From: CAVAWX01 sp963614215
GTDB taxonomy: Bacteria; Actinomycetota; Coriobacteriia; Coriobacteriales; QAMH01
Length of the DNA: 30,885 bases
NCBI GenBank assembly: GCA_963614215.1
Contig: CAVECB010000021.1
Coordinates: forward strand, 1 to 30,885
Direction: 5' to 3'
Below the pieces are notes generated by a model. The model was not told the origin of the DNA. It ran no database searches and saw only the letters and a list, made by a program, of their open reading frames with translations. This document shows, piece after piece, positions 21,267 to 29,187 of the stretch (position 1 is its first letter; every line of letters starts with the position of its first letter). The position numbers and the translations under genes were made by a program.

Positions 21267-24113
21267 TTAAGCCTCCCCTCCTTCAACGGAAACCTCCTGG
21301 GTGGGGTCTTCCATGCTGTAGTACTTGCCCGTCTTTTCGTCGACCAAGAGGTTCTTGGCCGCATCGTAGGCATACATCGTGTACTTGTCGTAGTAGACGT
21401 TGGTCTCGTCGTTGATGAGCCAGCCGCTCTCCGGGTCGTAGCGATAGCCCGTATTGGGCTCTTTGGCCGTCTGCGTGATCGGATCCCACACGAGCATCTC
21501 GGGAACCTCAAACGTGGGCTGAGGGCCTGCGGAAGGCTGGCCGGAGAAGTCGTAGAAGGTACCGGATGCCTCGTCGAGCAGGAAATCGCCGCCCGAGCTG
21601 ATGTACTTGTAGCCCGTGCCCTGCTGGTAGTAGGCACCCGAATCCGGGTCGATCATCCAGCCGCTGGCCGGGTCGAGGTAGCGGCCGGCCTCGTCGACGG
21701 CGCGGCGCGTCTTGTAGTCCCAGGTCAAGCCCTCGGGCACCTCGAAGTCGGGCTGCGCGTAGATGGGCTCGGCGAACTCGATGGCCATCTTGTGCTCGGA
21801 AGGCATCGAGTGCACGCCCGTACCCTTCTTCGCGAAATCCGAACCCGGGATGGAAAAGCCGCAGTCGGCCGCCGTGTACTCGTGGTCGGCCTCGGTGCAC
21901 TTGTAGACCTTGCACAGCAGACCGCGGTTTGCCCAGCAGCCCGTCAGCGGGTCGCAGTGCTCGTCGTCAACCGACGTGAGCACGTTGGTGTTGGACTCGA
22001 AGCACCCAAAAGGCTGCGGGCCTTCATGCGAGCGCTCGGGGAACCACCAGCCGCGCTGCGTGTAGACCGCGCGCGGGTCGATGCCCGGCTCGACGTTGGC
22101 GCGCTGCTTAATGCGCCCGCGCCGCGTCTCGATCCAGCACCAGTCGCCGTCGGCGATCTTGAGCTTTTCGGCCAGGTCGGGATGGATGGTGAAGAAGGGG
22201 TCCGGCTTGATGTAGCGGATGATGGGGTTGTTGAAGTGCTCGGAGTGGTGGAAGGGCATGAAGCCGCCGCCCGTGGTGAGCACGACCGGGTACTCCTCGG
22301 CCACCTCGGGGTCGTCTGCCTCGTTTTCCGCAGGACCCAGATAGGTGGGAAGCCCGGGCAGGCCGAACTCCTCGAGCACGCTGCTCTTCAGCTCCACTTT
22401 GCCAGACGCCGTGCAGAACTCGCCGCGGCCCACGTGCTTTTGGTAGTGCACGGGCGGGTAGTACATGCGGTAGCGCTCGACGAAGTCGTCGTAGCTTTCG
22501 ATGGGCATGCCGAGCGGCTGGAGCATGTGGAAGAACGCGTCTTCCAGCTCCGGCCACGGCCACTCTTCTTCGGTCTGGCCGCAGGCAAGACCCAGCTCGC
22601 GCCAGATGTTGTAGTCGGTCTTGCGCTCGTACATGGGCTGTATGGCGCGCTGCGAGCCGACAATGGAGTCCGTGACGCCGTAGTTCGTGTGCACGATGGG
22701 GCGCTCCATGGCGCCGGCCACCGGCAAAATGAAGTCGGCCTGCAGAGCCGTCGGCGTGATGTAGTAGTCCAGCACAACGAGGAACTCGACCTGCTTGATG
22801 GCCTCGTAGGTCATCTTCGCGTCGCCGTAAGACGACAGCGGGTTCGTGCCCGAGACCAGCAGGGCGCGCACCTGGTAGGGGTCGCCGGTGAGGATGGCCT
22901 TGAACACGGACGGACCGTGCGCCTCGCACATCCACTCGGCGGTGAATGCCTTGCCCCACTTGCGCTGCGAAATCTCGGCCAGACGCTCGTAGCCGGGCCA
23001 AGACGTCATCTTGTACTTGTCCGAGCCAATCTGCTTGGCCTTCACGTCGTCGGGCAGGAAGTTGTTGCCCTCCATCTCCTCGTCGGTGATGTAGACGGCA
23101 GGACCGGGCATGCCGTCGCCGCCGGGGACGTCGAGGTTGCCGCAGATGGCGCGCATGATGGCGCGGGCGTGCATGCCGGCGCCGGCGCTCTTGCCCAGCT
23201 GATCCCAGGTGCAGCCCCACTGAATGTTGCCGGGGGTGTTGGTCGCGTACATGCGCGCGGCCTCGCGGATGAGCTCGGGGTCGAGCCAGGTGAGCGGGGA
23301 GGCCCACTCCGGCGTATAGGGTTCCATGGCATCGCGCAGCTCGTCGATGCCGACGCACCACTCGTCCACGAAGTTCATGTCGTAGATGAACTCGTTCAAG
23401 ATGACGTTGAGCATGGCCAGCGACAGCGCCGTGTCAGAACCCGGGCGCAGCGGCAGCCACAGGTCTGCGTGCGCGGCCGTCTCAGAGTAGCGCGGATCCA
23501 CGACGATGAGCTTCAGGCCGGTCTGGCGCTGCAGATCCGTGTAGCCATGCATGCCGGGCATGGACGAGGCGCCGGGATTGAAGCCCCACAAGATGACACA
23601 CTTGGAGGTGCCCAGGTCGGTCTCGAAGGGAGACCAGCCGGAGACGGCCGTCTCGATCATGAAGGTGGGAATCCAGCACAAAAGCGCGTTGTGGAAGCCG
23701 TTGGGGGTGCCGAAGAGGTTCAGGAAACGGCGGCGCGCCCAGTCGTCGGTGCGCAGAGTGCCGGCAGCGGCCGCCACGGCCTGGGCGCCGGACTCCTTTT
23801 TAATCTGGTTGAGTTTTTCGGCGATCTCGGAAAGCGCCTGGTCCCAAGAGACGCGCTCCCACTTGTTCTCGCCTTTCTCGCCCGCACGCTTGAGCGGGTA
23901 GTTCACGCGCGACGGGTCGTCCACGAAGTTCAGCGCCTGGTTGCCGCGCGTGCACAGGCCGCCTTGGTTCGTCGGGTGGTCCGGGTCGCCTTCCGCGTAG
24001 ATGAGCTTGCCGTCTTTCACGTAGGCGAGCACACCGCAGTTCTGATGGCAGAAGTAACAACAAGATTTCCGCACGACGACGTCTTCAGCGTGGATATCTA
24101 CTGACTCTGTCAC
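21267..24113 (-). CDS. Molybdopterin oxidoreductase with aromatic-repeat C-terminal extension (first catalytic subunit)
   Basis: About 948 residues from the GTG at 24113, chosen because AAGGAGG precedes it; a longer frame upstream adds no recognisable domain. Residues 19, 22, 26 and 54 (CYFCHQNC, GGLC) bind a [4Fe-4S] cluster. Cys146 in LLCWIPTFMIETAVSGWS is the likely molybdenum ligand. CVILWGFNPGASSM, DPRYSETAAHADLWLPLRPG and PTALQADFILPVAGAMERP are superfamily cofactor segments. From memory, HADLWLPLRPG...FVDEWCVGIDEL and the end of the core at KVYKC (residue 739) resemble acetylene hydratase and the catechol dehydroxylase group. Residues 740-948 are an added tail with a duplicated 67-residue aromatic unit. 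No Tat signal is present, so the complex faces the cytoplasm. The substrate is unknown. Confidence 0.93.
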   Translation of the reverse strand: MTESVDIHAEDVVVRKSCCYFCHQNCGVLAYVKDGKLIYAEGDPDHPTNQGGLCTRGNQALNFVDDPSRVNYPLKRAGEKGENKWERVSWDQALSEIAEKLNQIKKESGAQAVAAAAGTLRTDDWARRRFLNLFGTPNGFHNALLCWIPTFMIETAVSGWSPFETDLGTSKCVILWGFNPGASSMPGMHGYTDLQRQTGLKLIVVDPRYSETAAHADLWLPLRPGSDTALSLAMLNVILNEFIYDMNFVDEWCVGIDELRDAMEPYTPEWASPLTWLDPELIREAARMYATNTPGNIQWGCTWDQLGKSAGAGMHARAIMRAICGNLDVPGGDGMPGPAVYITDEEMEGNNFLPDDVKAKQIGSDKYKMTSWPGYERLAEISQRKWGKAFTAEWMCEAHGPSVFKAILTGDPYQVRALLVSGTNPLSSYGDAKMTYEAIKQVEFLVVLDYYITPTALQADFILPVAGAMERPIVHTNYGVTDSIVGSQRAIQPMYERKTDYNIWRELGLACGQTEEEWPWPELEDAFFHMLQPLGMPIESYDDFVERYRMYYPPVHYQKHVGRGEFCTASGKVELKSSVLEEFGLPGLPTYLGPAENEADDPEVAEEYPVVLTTGGGFMPFHHSEHFNNPIIRYIKPDPFFTIHPDLAEKLKIADGDWCWIETRRGRIKQRANVEPGIDPRAVYTQRGWWFPERSHEGPQPFGCFESNTNVLTSVDDEHCDPLTGCWANRGLLCKVYKCTEADHEYTAADCGFSIPGSDFAKKGTGVHSMPSEHKMAIEFAEPIYAQPDFEVPEGLTWDYKTRRAVDEAGRYLDPASGWMIDPDSGAYYQQGTGYKYISSGGDFLLDEASGTFYDFSGQPSAGPQPTFEVPEMLVWDPITQTAKEPNTGYRYDPESGWLINDETNVYYDKYTMYAYDAAKNLLVDEKTGKYYSMEDPTQEVSVEGGEA
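21312..21746 (-). repeat. Duplicated 67-residue aromatic repeat in the molybdopterin enzyme tail
   Basis: Unit A is residues 790-856 (bases 21746-21546) and unit B is residues 868-934 (21512-21312), a 78-residue offset. Both begin FEVPE, then WD, contain DPxSGW, an acidic YY pair and a closing LLxDExxGxxY. The spacing of Tyr with Asp/Gly resembles OCRE-type octamer repeats by eye. The DNA copies have diverged, so the duplication is old. Confidence 0.75.
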
Positions 24114-24271
24114 TGCCCCTCCTTCTTCTCTCTCTCGATGCGCTTTGCCGGTGCAGTGCCTCTCGTGTTTGCGCGTGCACCGAAAAAGCAGCCGAAACGT
24201 CAAACGCTCCGCAGCCGGCGTGGATATCCCTCATCGCCACAGATGCCGGTCTGTGTTGCGCATACCGACTC

Positions 24272-24300
24272 AATCTAATACGGATGCCGTTCGTCTTCAA
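24272..24300 (-). promoter_or_regulatory. Promoter candidate of the molybdopterin cluster
   Basis: TTGAAG (24300-24295, four of six) is separated by exactly 17 bases from TAGATT (24277-24272, four of six). The predicted start near 24265 gives a leader of about 150 bases before the GTG at 24113. The palindromes lie just upstream, where an activator or repressor would bind. Confidence 0.4.
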
Positions 24301-24335
24301 GTAGATTAATTATTTTCATTGGAGAATTAATTCCT

Positions 24336-24352
24336 GTTTCCCTTGTGGAAAC
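24336..24352. promoter_or_regulatory. Inverted repeat, possible operator of the molybdopterin cluster
   Basis: GTTTCC and GGAAAC flank CTTGT, a perfect six-base dyad with five-base centre. It lies about 36 bases upstream of the -35 candidate, a usual position for an activator site. No regulator gene is in the window. Confidence 0.35.
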
Positions 24353-24450
24353 ACAACGGATTGGTGAAGTGGACGAGGTGTCGTGCGCCGCATCCGAAAG
24401 ACGCACGCGCGGCCGGTGCCCAGGGCCGGGTGCCCCTCGCGACACGCGCC

Positions 24451-26934
24451 CTAAAACAGGCTCGCCGGGTCCACGTCCACCGCGACGCGCACCTCGCCGC
24501 GTGCCCTCTTTTGCGCGAGCACATCGCCTATGACCTGCGAAAAATCGGCGTCCGGCGCGGCCTTCACGAGTATATGCCAGCGATAGCGGCCCTTCAGGCG
24601 CGAGAGCAGGCAAGGTGCCGGCCCCAAAAGCTCCCAGTCCGCGCCCGCGCTTTGGACGGCCGAGGACAGCGAGAGAAAAAGCCGCGAAGCCGTGCGCGAG
24701 ACCTCGTCTTCGTCAGGCCCCCACACAAGCACGTTGGCCAAACGGGTGAACGGCGGGTATCCGAGCTCTCGGCGGGCTTGAAGCTCGTCGCCCAAGAAGA
24801 GCGCGCGGTCGTGGGCGGCGGCGGCGCGTATCGCAGGATGCGCGGGCTGGTAGGTCTGGACTATGACGCGCCCTGGCCGCTTTCCCCGCCCGCAGCGGCC
24901 CGCCACCTGCTCTATCAGCTGCCAGGTGCGCTCGCCTGCGCGATAGTCGGGCAGCTTCAGAGAGGTGTCGGCGTTCAGCACGCCCACGAGGGTGACATCC
25001 GGGTAGTCCAGTCCCTTGGCGATCATCTGCGTGCCCAAAAGGACGGCCGGGGCCGTGGCGCCGAAGCGCTCCAGCAGGCGCTCGTGGGCGCCTTTGCCGC
25101 GCGTCGTGTCGGCGTCCATGCGCACGATGTCTGCCGCGCCGGAAAGGAGCACAGACAGCTCCTGCTCCACTTTTTCCGTGCCCGCGCCCAACTTGCGCAG
25201 GTAGGGACTGCCGCAGACGGGGCAGCGGGCGGGCACGGCCTCCTCGTGGCCGCAGTGGTGGCACGCAAGTACCGCGCTGCGTTCGTGGTAGCTCAAGCTG
25301 ACGGCGCAGTGCGGGCACTCGGGGGTGTATCCGCACTCGCGACACAGCAAGAAGTTCGCGAAACCGCGCCTGTTGAAGAGCAGCACCGCCTTCTCGCCGC
25401 GCTCGCACACGCCGGCCAGCGCCTCGGCAAGCGCCGGCGAGAACATCGAGCGCTCGCCGCCTTTGAACTGGGCGCCCAAATCCACCACCTCGACATGCGG
25501 CATGGGCCGGCCGTTGGCGCGTTCGGGCAGCTCCACACGCCGCCACGGGGCGCGGGGCTTTTCGGCGCCGCCTTTTCGAGCATGGCCTCCCCCTTCACCC
25601 TCCCCGCCGGCGTGTTGTCGGGCGTCGCCGCTTTTTGCCACGAGGGTCGCGCTCTCCTGCATCGCGCATGCGCCGGCACACCTGCAACGCGAGAGGGTGA
25701 CAAGGTCGGGTGTGGCAGAGCCCAAGACAAGCGTCGCGTGCCGCAAGGCAACGAGGCGCTCGGCCACCTCGCGGGCATGGTAGCGGGGGCTGCGGTCTTG
25801 CTTGTAGCTGGACTCGTGCTCCTCGTCGATGATGACAAGCCCCAGCTCAAAGAGGGGCGCAAACAGCGCGCTGCGCGTGCCCACCACGACATGCGCCGCG
25901 CCCTGGCGCACGAGGTCGAGCTGGTCGAAACGCTCGCCGAGCGACAGGCGCGAGTGCAGCACCGCCACGTCGTCGCCAAAGCGCGCACGAAAGCGCCCCA
26001 CCGTCTGCGGGGTAAGCGATATCTCGGGCACGAGCACGATGGCGCCGCGGCCGCGCTCGAGGCAATCCGCGATGGCGCGCAGGTAGACCTCTGTTTTGCC
26101 CGAGCCCGTCACGCCGTCCACGACCACGGTTTGCCCGCCGCCCGGATGCGTCGCGGCCTGCCCTATCGCGCCCAAGGCCGTCTGCTGGCCTGGCGTTAAG
26201 TGCGGCAGAGGCGCATCGGGCGCCACGTCCTTTTGAAAGCCCGTGCGCATACGGCGACGGTGCTCCACGCGCACGACGCCGTACTTTTCCAAGGCCTTGA
26301 GGGCGGCATCCACCGCCCCCAGCTCCGCAGACAGTTCTGCCACGCGCATGCCGCCCTCGGACAGGGCATCGAGCACGGCTTTCTGGCGGTGCGCGCGGGC
26401 AGGCGGCGTGAAATCTGCAGCCGCAGGCAGGGGCACGACCCAGCGATCGTCCACGGCACCCGTGCCCGGGTAGACGAGCTGCCAGGCGCCGGCCTCGCGC
26501 TTCATCTTGGGGGCGGCGCCCGGAGGGGTGAACAGGTGCACCGCATCGGAAAGCGGGCAGAGGTACTCGGAGGCAATCCAGGTGGCCAGGCGTGCGGCCG
26601 TCTCGTCGAAATACGGGCCGCCCACAACGCCAAGCAGATCTTTCAAAGCGCGGGGCTTCTCTGCGCTGCCCTCTTCACCAGCCGCTTCACCAGCTTCACC
26701 AACGTTCGCGCCAGCCGCTTCATCGGCGCTTGCATCGCCTTTTTCACCAGCCGCGCCGCCGACCGCTTCACCATCGGACAGCCCGACGATGTAGCCCACG
26801 ACGGGACGCGCGCCAAACTCCACACACACGGCGCAGCCCACGCGCGCCTGGCCTGCCAGCTCATCTGGCACGTGGTAATCGAATGCCCGCCCGATGGAGC
26901 GGGCGGGCACATCTACGATGACGCTGGCGCGCAT
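24451..26934 (-). CDS. priA: Primosomal protein N' (PriA replication-restart helicase)
   Basis: An 827-residue PriA. It recognises abandoned replication forks and reloads the replisome. The N-terminal DNA-binding domain starts VIVDVPARSIGRAFDYHVP. The helicase core has Walker A GVTGSGKTEVY, the DEEH box (LVIIDEEHESSYKQ) and motif V/VI segments TQMIAKGLDYPDVTLVGVLNAD and QVAGRCGRGKRPG. The zinc-binding insertion CRECGYTPECPHC ... CHHCGHE ... CPVCGSPYL supplies eight cysteines. Two low-complexity linkers are unusual: residues 54-95 (Gly/Ala/Glu-rich) and about 455-485 (Gly/Arg/Lys-rich), both apparently between domains. It lies 30 bases downstream of metK and is likely co-transcribed. No strong ribosome-binding site is seen at the ATG. 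Confidence 0.95.
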   Translation of the reverse strand: MRASVIVDVPARSIGRAFDYHVPDELAGQARVGCAVCVEFGARPVVGYIVGLSDGEAVGGAAGEKGDASADEAAGANVGEAGEAAGEEGSAEKPRALKDLLGVVGGPYFDETAARLATWIASEYLCPLSDAVHLFTPPGAAPKMKREAGAWQLVYPGTGAVDDRWVVPLPAAADFTPPARAHRQKAVLDALSEGGMRVAELSAELGAVDAALKALEKYGVVRVEHRRRMRTGFQKDVAPDAPLPHLTPGQQTALGAIGQAATHPGGGQTVVVDGVTGSGKTEVYLRAIADCLERGRGAIVLVPEISLTPQTVGRFRARFGDDVAVLHSRLSLGERFDQLDLVRQGAAHVVVGTRSALFAPLFELGLVIIDEEHESSYKQDRSPRYHAREVAERLVALRHATLVLGSATPDLVTLSRCRCAGACAMQESATLVAKSGDARQHAGGEGEGGGHARKGGAEKPRAPWRRVELPERANGRPMPHVEVVDLGAQFKGGERSMFSPALAEALAGVCERGEKAVLLFNRRGFANFLLCRECGYTPECPHCAVSLSYHERSAVLACHHCGHEEAVPARCPVCGSPYLRKLGAGTEKVEQELSVLLSGAADIVRMDADTTRGKGAHERLLERFGATAPAVLLGTQMIAKGLDYPDVTLVGVLNADTSLKLPDYRAGERTWQLIEQVAGRCGRGKRPGRVIVQTYQPAHPAIRAAAAHDRALFLGDELQARRELGYPPFTRLANVLVWGPDEDEVSRTASRLFLSLSSAVQSAGADWELLGPAPCLLSRLKGRYRWHILVKAAPDADFSQVIGDVLAQKRARGEVRVAVDVDPASLF

Positions 26935-26964
26935 GAAAGGACAGCCCTGCGAGGCGACGTGCGG

Positions 26965-28209
26965 CTATTTGCCGCAGGCGGCCTTCAGTTGGGCAACCTT
27001 GTCGGTTTTCTCCCAGGTGAAGTCCGCATCGTCGCGGCCGAAGTGGCCGTAGGCGGCCGTCTTGGAGAAAATCGGGCGCAAAAGATCCAGCTCGGCGATG
27101 ATGGCGCCCGGCCGCAGGTCGAAGACCTCTTCCACCGCGCGCTCGATGGCCGCATCCTCAACTGCGCCCGTGCCCTTCGTGTCCACCATGACAGAGACCG
27201 GCTCGGGCACGCCGATGGCATAGGCGAGCTGCACCTCGCATTTGTGCGCAAGCCCTGCCGCCACGACGTTTTTGGCCACCCAACGCGCGGCGTACGCGGC
27301 GGAGCGGTCCACCTTCGTGGGGTCTTTGCCGGAAAACGCACCGCCACCATGGCGTCCCATGCCGCCGTAAGTGTCGACGATAATCTTGCGCCCAGTCAGG
27401 CCGGTGTCGCCTTGCGGGCCGCCCACGACGAAGCGCCCCGTGGGGTTCACGTAAAGCTTCATGCCGTCGAAGGGGATGCCCACTTCTTCAAAGATCGGGG
27501 CAATGACCTGCGCGAGCATGTCGGTGCGAATCTGCTCTTGAGAAACGTCTTCAGAGTGCTGGGTCGAGATGACGCAGGCCGCCACCTCGACGGGCTTGCC
27601 GCCCTCGTAGCGCACCGTCACCTGCGTCTTGCCGTCGGGGCGCAGGTAGGGCAAGGTGCCGTCTTTGCGCACGTCGGCCAGGCGCTTGGCTAGGCGCTGC
27701 GCAAGATAGGCGGGCATGGGCATGAGCGCGGCAGTCTCGTCGGAGGCATACCCAAACATCATGCCCTGGTCGCCGGCGCCTATCTTGTCGATATCGTCGC
27801 CGTCGGCGCGCGCGAAGGTGCCGTCCACGCCCTGTGCGATGTCGGGGCTTTGCTCGTGGATGAGGTTCATCACGCCGCAGGTGTCGGCGTCGAAGCCGTA
27901 TTTGGCGCGCGTGTAGCCTATCTTGCGCACCGTGTCGCGCACGATGGTGGGCACGTCCACGTAGGCCTGCGTGCGCACCTCGCCCATGACGATGATGGTG
28001 CCCGTCGTGGCAAAGGTCTCGATGGCGCAGCGCACGTTGCGCACGTCGGCGGGGACGCCCTGCGCGTCGGTGTAGCCCTGCGCGGCCAGCTCGGCCTCGC
28101 GCGCGAGTATGGCATCGAGTATGGCGTCGGAGACCTGGTCGCACATCTTGTCGGGATGGCCCTCGGTCACCGATTCAGAGGTGAAGAGAAAGGAATCGTT
28201 GTCGTTCAC
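26965..28209 (-). CDS. metK: S-adenosylmethionine synthase
   Basis: A 414-residue MetK, making S-adenosylmethionine from methionine and ATP, the cofactor needed by the window's methyltransferases and radical SAM protein. The start is GTG 28209 with AGGAGC six bases upstream. Family motifs: FTSESVTEGHPDKMCDQVSDAILD, the signature GAGDQGMMFGYA, and the P-loop-like GGGAFSGKDPTKVDRSAAYAAR (glycine-rich, in the second half). Length is slightly above the usual 380-400, with small loop insertions. It precedes priA by 30 bases. No SAM riboswitch is recognisable in the 143-base upstream gap. Confidence 0.97.
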   Translation of the reverse strand: MNDNDSFLFTSESVTEGHPDKMCDQVSDAILDAILAREAELAAQGYTDAQGVPADVRNVRCAIETFATTGTIIVMGEVRTQAYVDVPTIVRDTVRKIGYTRAKYGFDADTCGVMNLIHEQSPDIAQGVDGTFARADGDDIDKIGAGDQGMMFGYASDETAALMPMPAYLAQRLAKRLADVRKDGTLPYLRPDGKTQVTVRYEGGKPVEVAACVISTQHSEDVSQEQIRTDMLAQVIAPIFEEVGIPFDGMKLYVNPTGRFVVGGPQGDTGLTGRKIIVDTYGGMGRHGGGAFSGKDPTKVDRSAAYAARWVAKNVVAAGLAHKCEVQLAYAIGVPEPVSVMVDTKGTGAVEDAAIERAVEEVFDLRPGAIIAELDLLRPIFSKTAAYGHFGRDDADFTWEKTDKVAQLKAACGK

Positions 28210-28257
28210 AGTGGCGCTCCTGTCGTCGTCGCATGCACGTCAGTCAAACAGCTTGCA

Positions 28258-28266
28258 AATGTAGCA
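28258..28266 (-). promoter_or_regulatory. Extended -10 promoter candidate of metK-priA
   Basis: TGCTACATT on the minus strand is an extended -10 (TG, one base, TACATT). The predicted start near 28251 gives a leader of about 42 bases. A GC-rich C5/G5 inverted repeat just upstream (about 28273-28295) could end trmL transcription, though no T-run follows it. Confidence 0.4.
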
Positions 28267-28352
28267 CGAAACGCCCCCGCGCGGCGCGTGAGGGGGAAAC
28301 GGAATCCGGTTTCAAGAAAACGCTTTCGTTCGCATTGCCGAAAAAGGCGCTG

Positions 28353-28889
28353 CTAGAGGGGCGAGGACGCGTCCATGCCCGGAAAGCCCAGCTGACGCAA
28401 GGCCTCGAAGAGCACAATGTTGGCGGCGTTGGAGAGGTTAAGCGAGACGGCATCGGGGTCTGCCGGGTCGCTTGCAGGGCCTGGCAGCCGTGTGGCCGGC
28501 GAAACCGATTCGCGGTGCAACATGGGGATGCGCACGCAGGCGCTTTCGTGGGCCGCCAGCGCTTGCGCGTCGATGCCGCTCGATTCCGCGCCAAACATGA
28601 GGATGTCGCCGTCCTCGTAGGCGACGTCTGCGTAGGAGCGCGCGCCATGCTTGGTGCAATACCACACGCGCTGATCATGCGTCGCGCGCACGAACGCCTC
28701 ATAGCCGTCGTGCACGACCAGGTCCAAGTCGCGCCAGTAGCCCATACCTGCGCGGCGTATCATCGCGTCGTCGAGACTGAAGCCCAAAGGTGCAATCAGG
28801 TGCAGGCGCGCGCCCGTGAGCACGCAGCTGCGCCCGATGGTGCCCGTATTCGCGGGAATCTCCGGATGGAAAAGCGCCACCTGCAGCAC
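28353..28889 (-). CDS. trmL: tRNA (cytidine/uridine(34)-2'-O)-methyltransferase, TrmL-like SPOUT enzyme
   Basis: A 178-residue SPOUT methyltransferase starting at GTG 28889 with AAGGAG five bases upstream; the start overlaps the preceding TAG by one base. The N-terminus VALFHPEIPANTGTIGRSC, the central GDILMFGAESSGI and the C-terminal LNLSNAANIVLFEALRQ form the trefoil-knot SAM site of the TrmL group, which methylates the wobble ribose of certain tRNA(Leu). A 15-residue Pro/Asp-rich loop (SPATRLPGPASDPADPD) before the final knot motif is longer than usual. The coupling to the Fe-S protein upstream is unusual. Confidence 0.92.
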   Translation of the reverse strand: MLQVALFHPEIPANTGTIGRSCVLTGARLHLIAPLGFSLDDAMIRRAGMGYWRDLDLVVHDGYEAFVRATHDQRVWYCTKHGARSYADVAYEDGDILMFGAESSGIDAQALAAHESACVRIPMLHRESVSPATRLPGPASDPADPDAVSLNLSNAANIVLFEALRQLGFPGMDASSPL

Positions 28890-29086
28890 TAGAGCTCCTT
28901 GCGGTAGAGCATGCAGTGGCAATACCCTTCCCAGGTAGGGTCGGCTATCTGCTCGCGAAACTCGCGGCACATGCAATAGTTGTCCTCGATCTCCTCGAGG
29001 CGGCACGGGCAGTACCCGCCCTTTTTCAGTATCCCCGCGCGAATCTTGTCCACCAGGTCGCGGTTGTCGTTTACGCTTATCTTCAT
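28889..29086 (-). CDS. Short ferredoxin-thioredoxin reductase catalytic-subunit-like protein
   Basis: A 65-residue protein starting at ATG 29086 with AAGGAG seven bases upstream. Three CxC pairs, GYCPCR, NYCMC and GYCHCMLY, match the catalytic chain of ferredoxin:thioredoxin reductase, where they hold a [4Fe-4S] cluster next to a redox disulfide that reduces thioredoxin. Spacing is CPC-9-CMC-15-CHC; the plant/cyanobacterial form as I recall it is CPC-16-CPC-8-CHC, the same total with the middle pair moved. It is much shorter than plant chains (about 115 residues) and has no variable-chain partner in the window. A role in anaerobic disulfide reduction is likely, not proven. Confidence 0.82.
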   Translation of the reverse strand: MKISVNDNRDLVDKIRAGILKKGGYCPCRLEEIEDNYCMCREFREQIADPTWEGYCHCMLYRKEL

Positions 29087-29152
29087 AGCCTCGCTCCTTG
29101 CCCTCGCCTTTCGTTTGCGCCAGCCCTCTTGCGAAAAACACCCCAAACGGCA

Positions 29153-29173
29153 AAAGGCGATGCACGCGCCTTT
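29153..29173 (-). terminator. Probable terminator after the coiled-coil gene
   Basis: AAAGGCG and CGCCTTT pair across a seven-base loop, and on the minus strand the stem ends in TTTT. It lies 15 bases after the coiled-coil stop (29188) and about 65 bases before the small Fe-S gene start. The T-run is short, so partial read-through is expected. Confidence 0.5.
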
Positions 29174-29187
29174 GCCCGGCGTGTGCC

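Larger units (their letters stand above)
24114..24450. other. Regulatory gap between priA and the molybdopterin cluster
   Basis: These 337 bases carry no clear gene. The stretch 24270-24355 is strongly AT-rich compared with its surroundings. It includes the promoter candidate at 24272-24300, the 10-base palindrome GAATTAATTC at 24324-24333, the inverted repeat at 24336-24352 and a possible 14-codon reading frame on the minus strand beginning at 24320 (MKIINLLEDERHPY) with no good ribosome-binding site. Bases 24382-24407 hold a six-base inverted repeat (CGTGCG, CGCACG) that may contribute to ending priA transcription. Confidence 0.5.

Noticed and set aside
20781..24104. Very long plus-strand open frame (1107 codons) opposite the large molybdopterin gene
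   Set aside because: Its product is Val/Leu/Arg/His-rich with no family resemblance, and the minus frame encodes an unmistakable enzyme. Long antisense frames follow from high-GC codon bias.
24278..24320. 14-codon leader peptide gene ahead of the molybdopterin cluster
   Set aside because: It has no ribosome-binding site, overlaps the promoter candidate and shows no run of a single amino acid that would suggest attenuation; kept only as a note in the gap description.
26961..26975. GCGGC-TATTT-GCCGC dyad across the metK stop
   Set aside because: Only five base pairs, no T-run, and priA follows 30 bases later, so a terminator or attenuator is not supported.
28210..28352. SAM riboswitch before metK
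   Set aside because: The gap has one GC-rich dyad but no recognisable SAM-I to SAM-IV type core, and the predicted leader is only about 42 bases.
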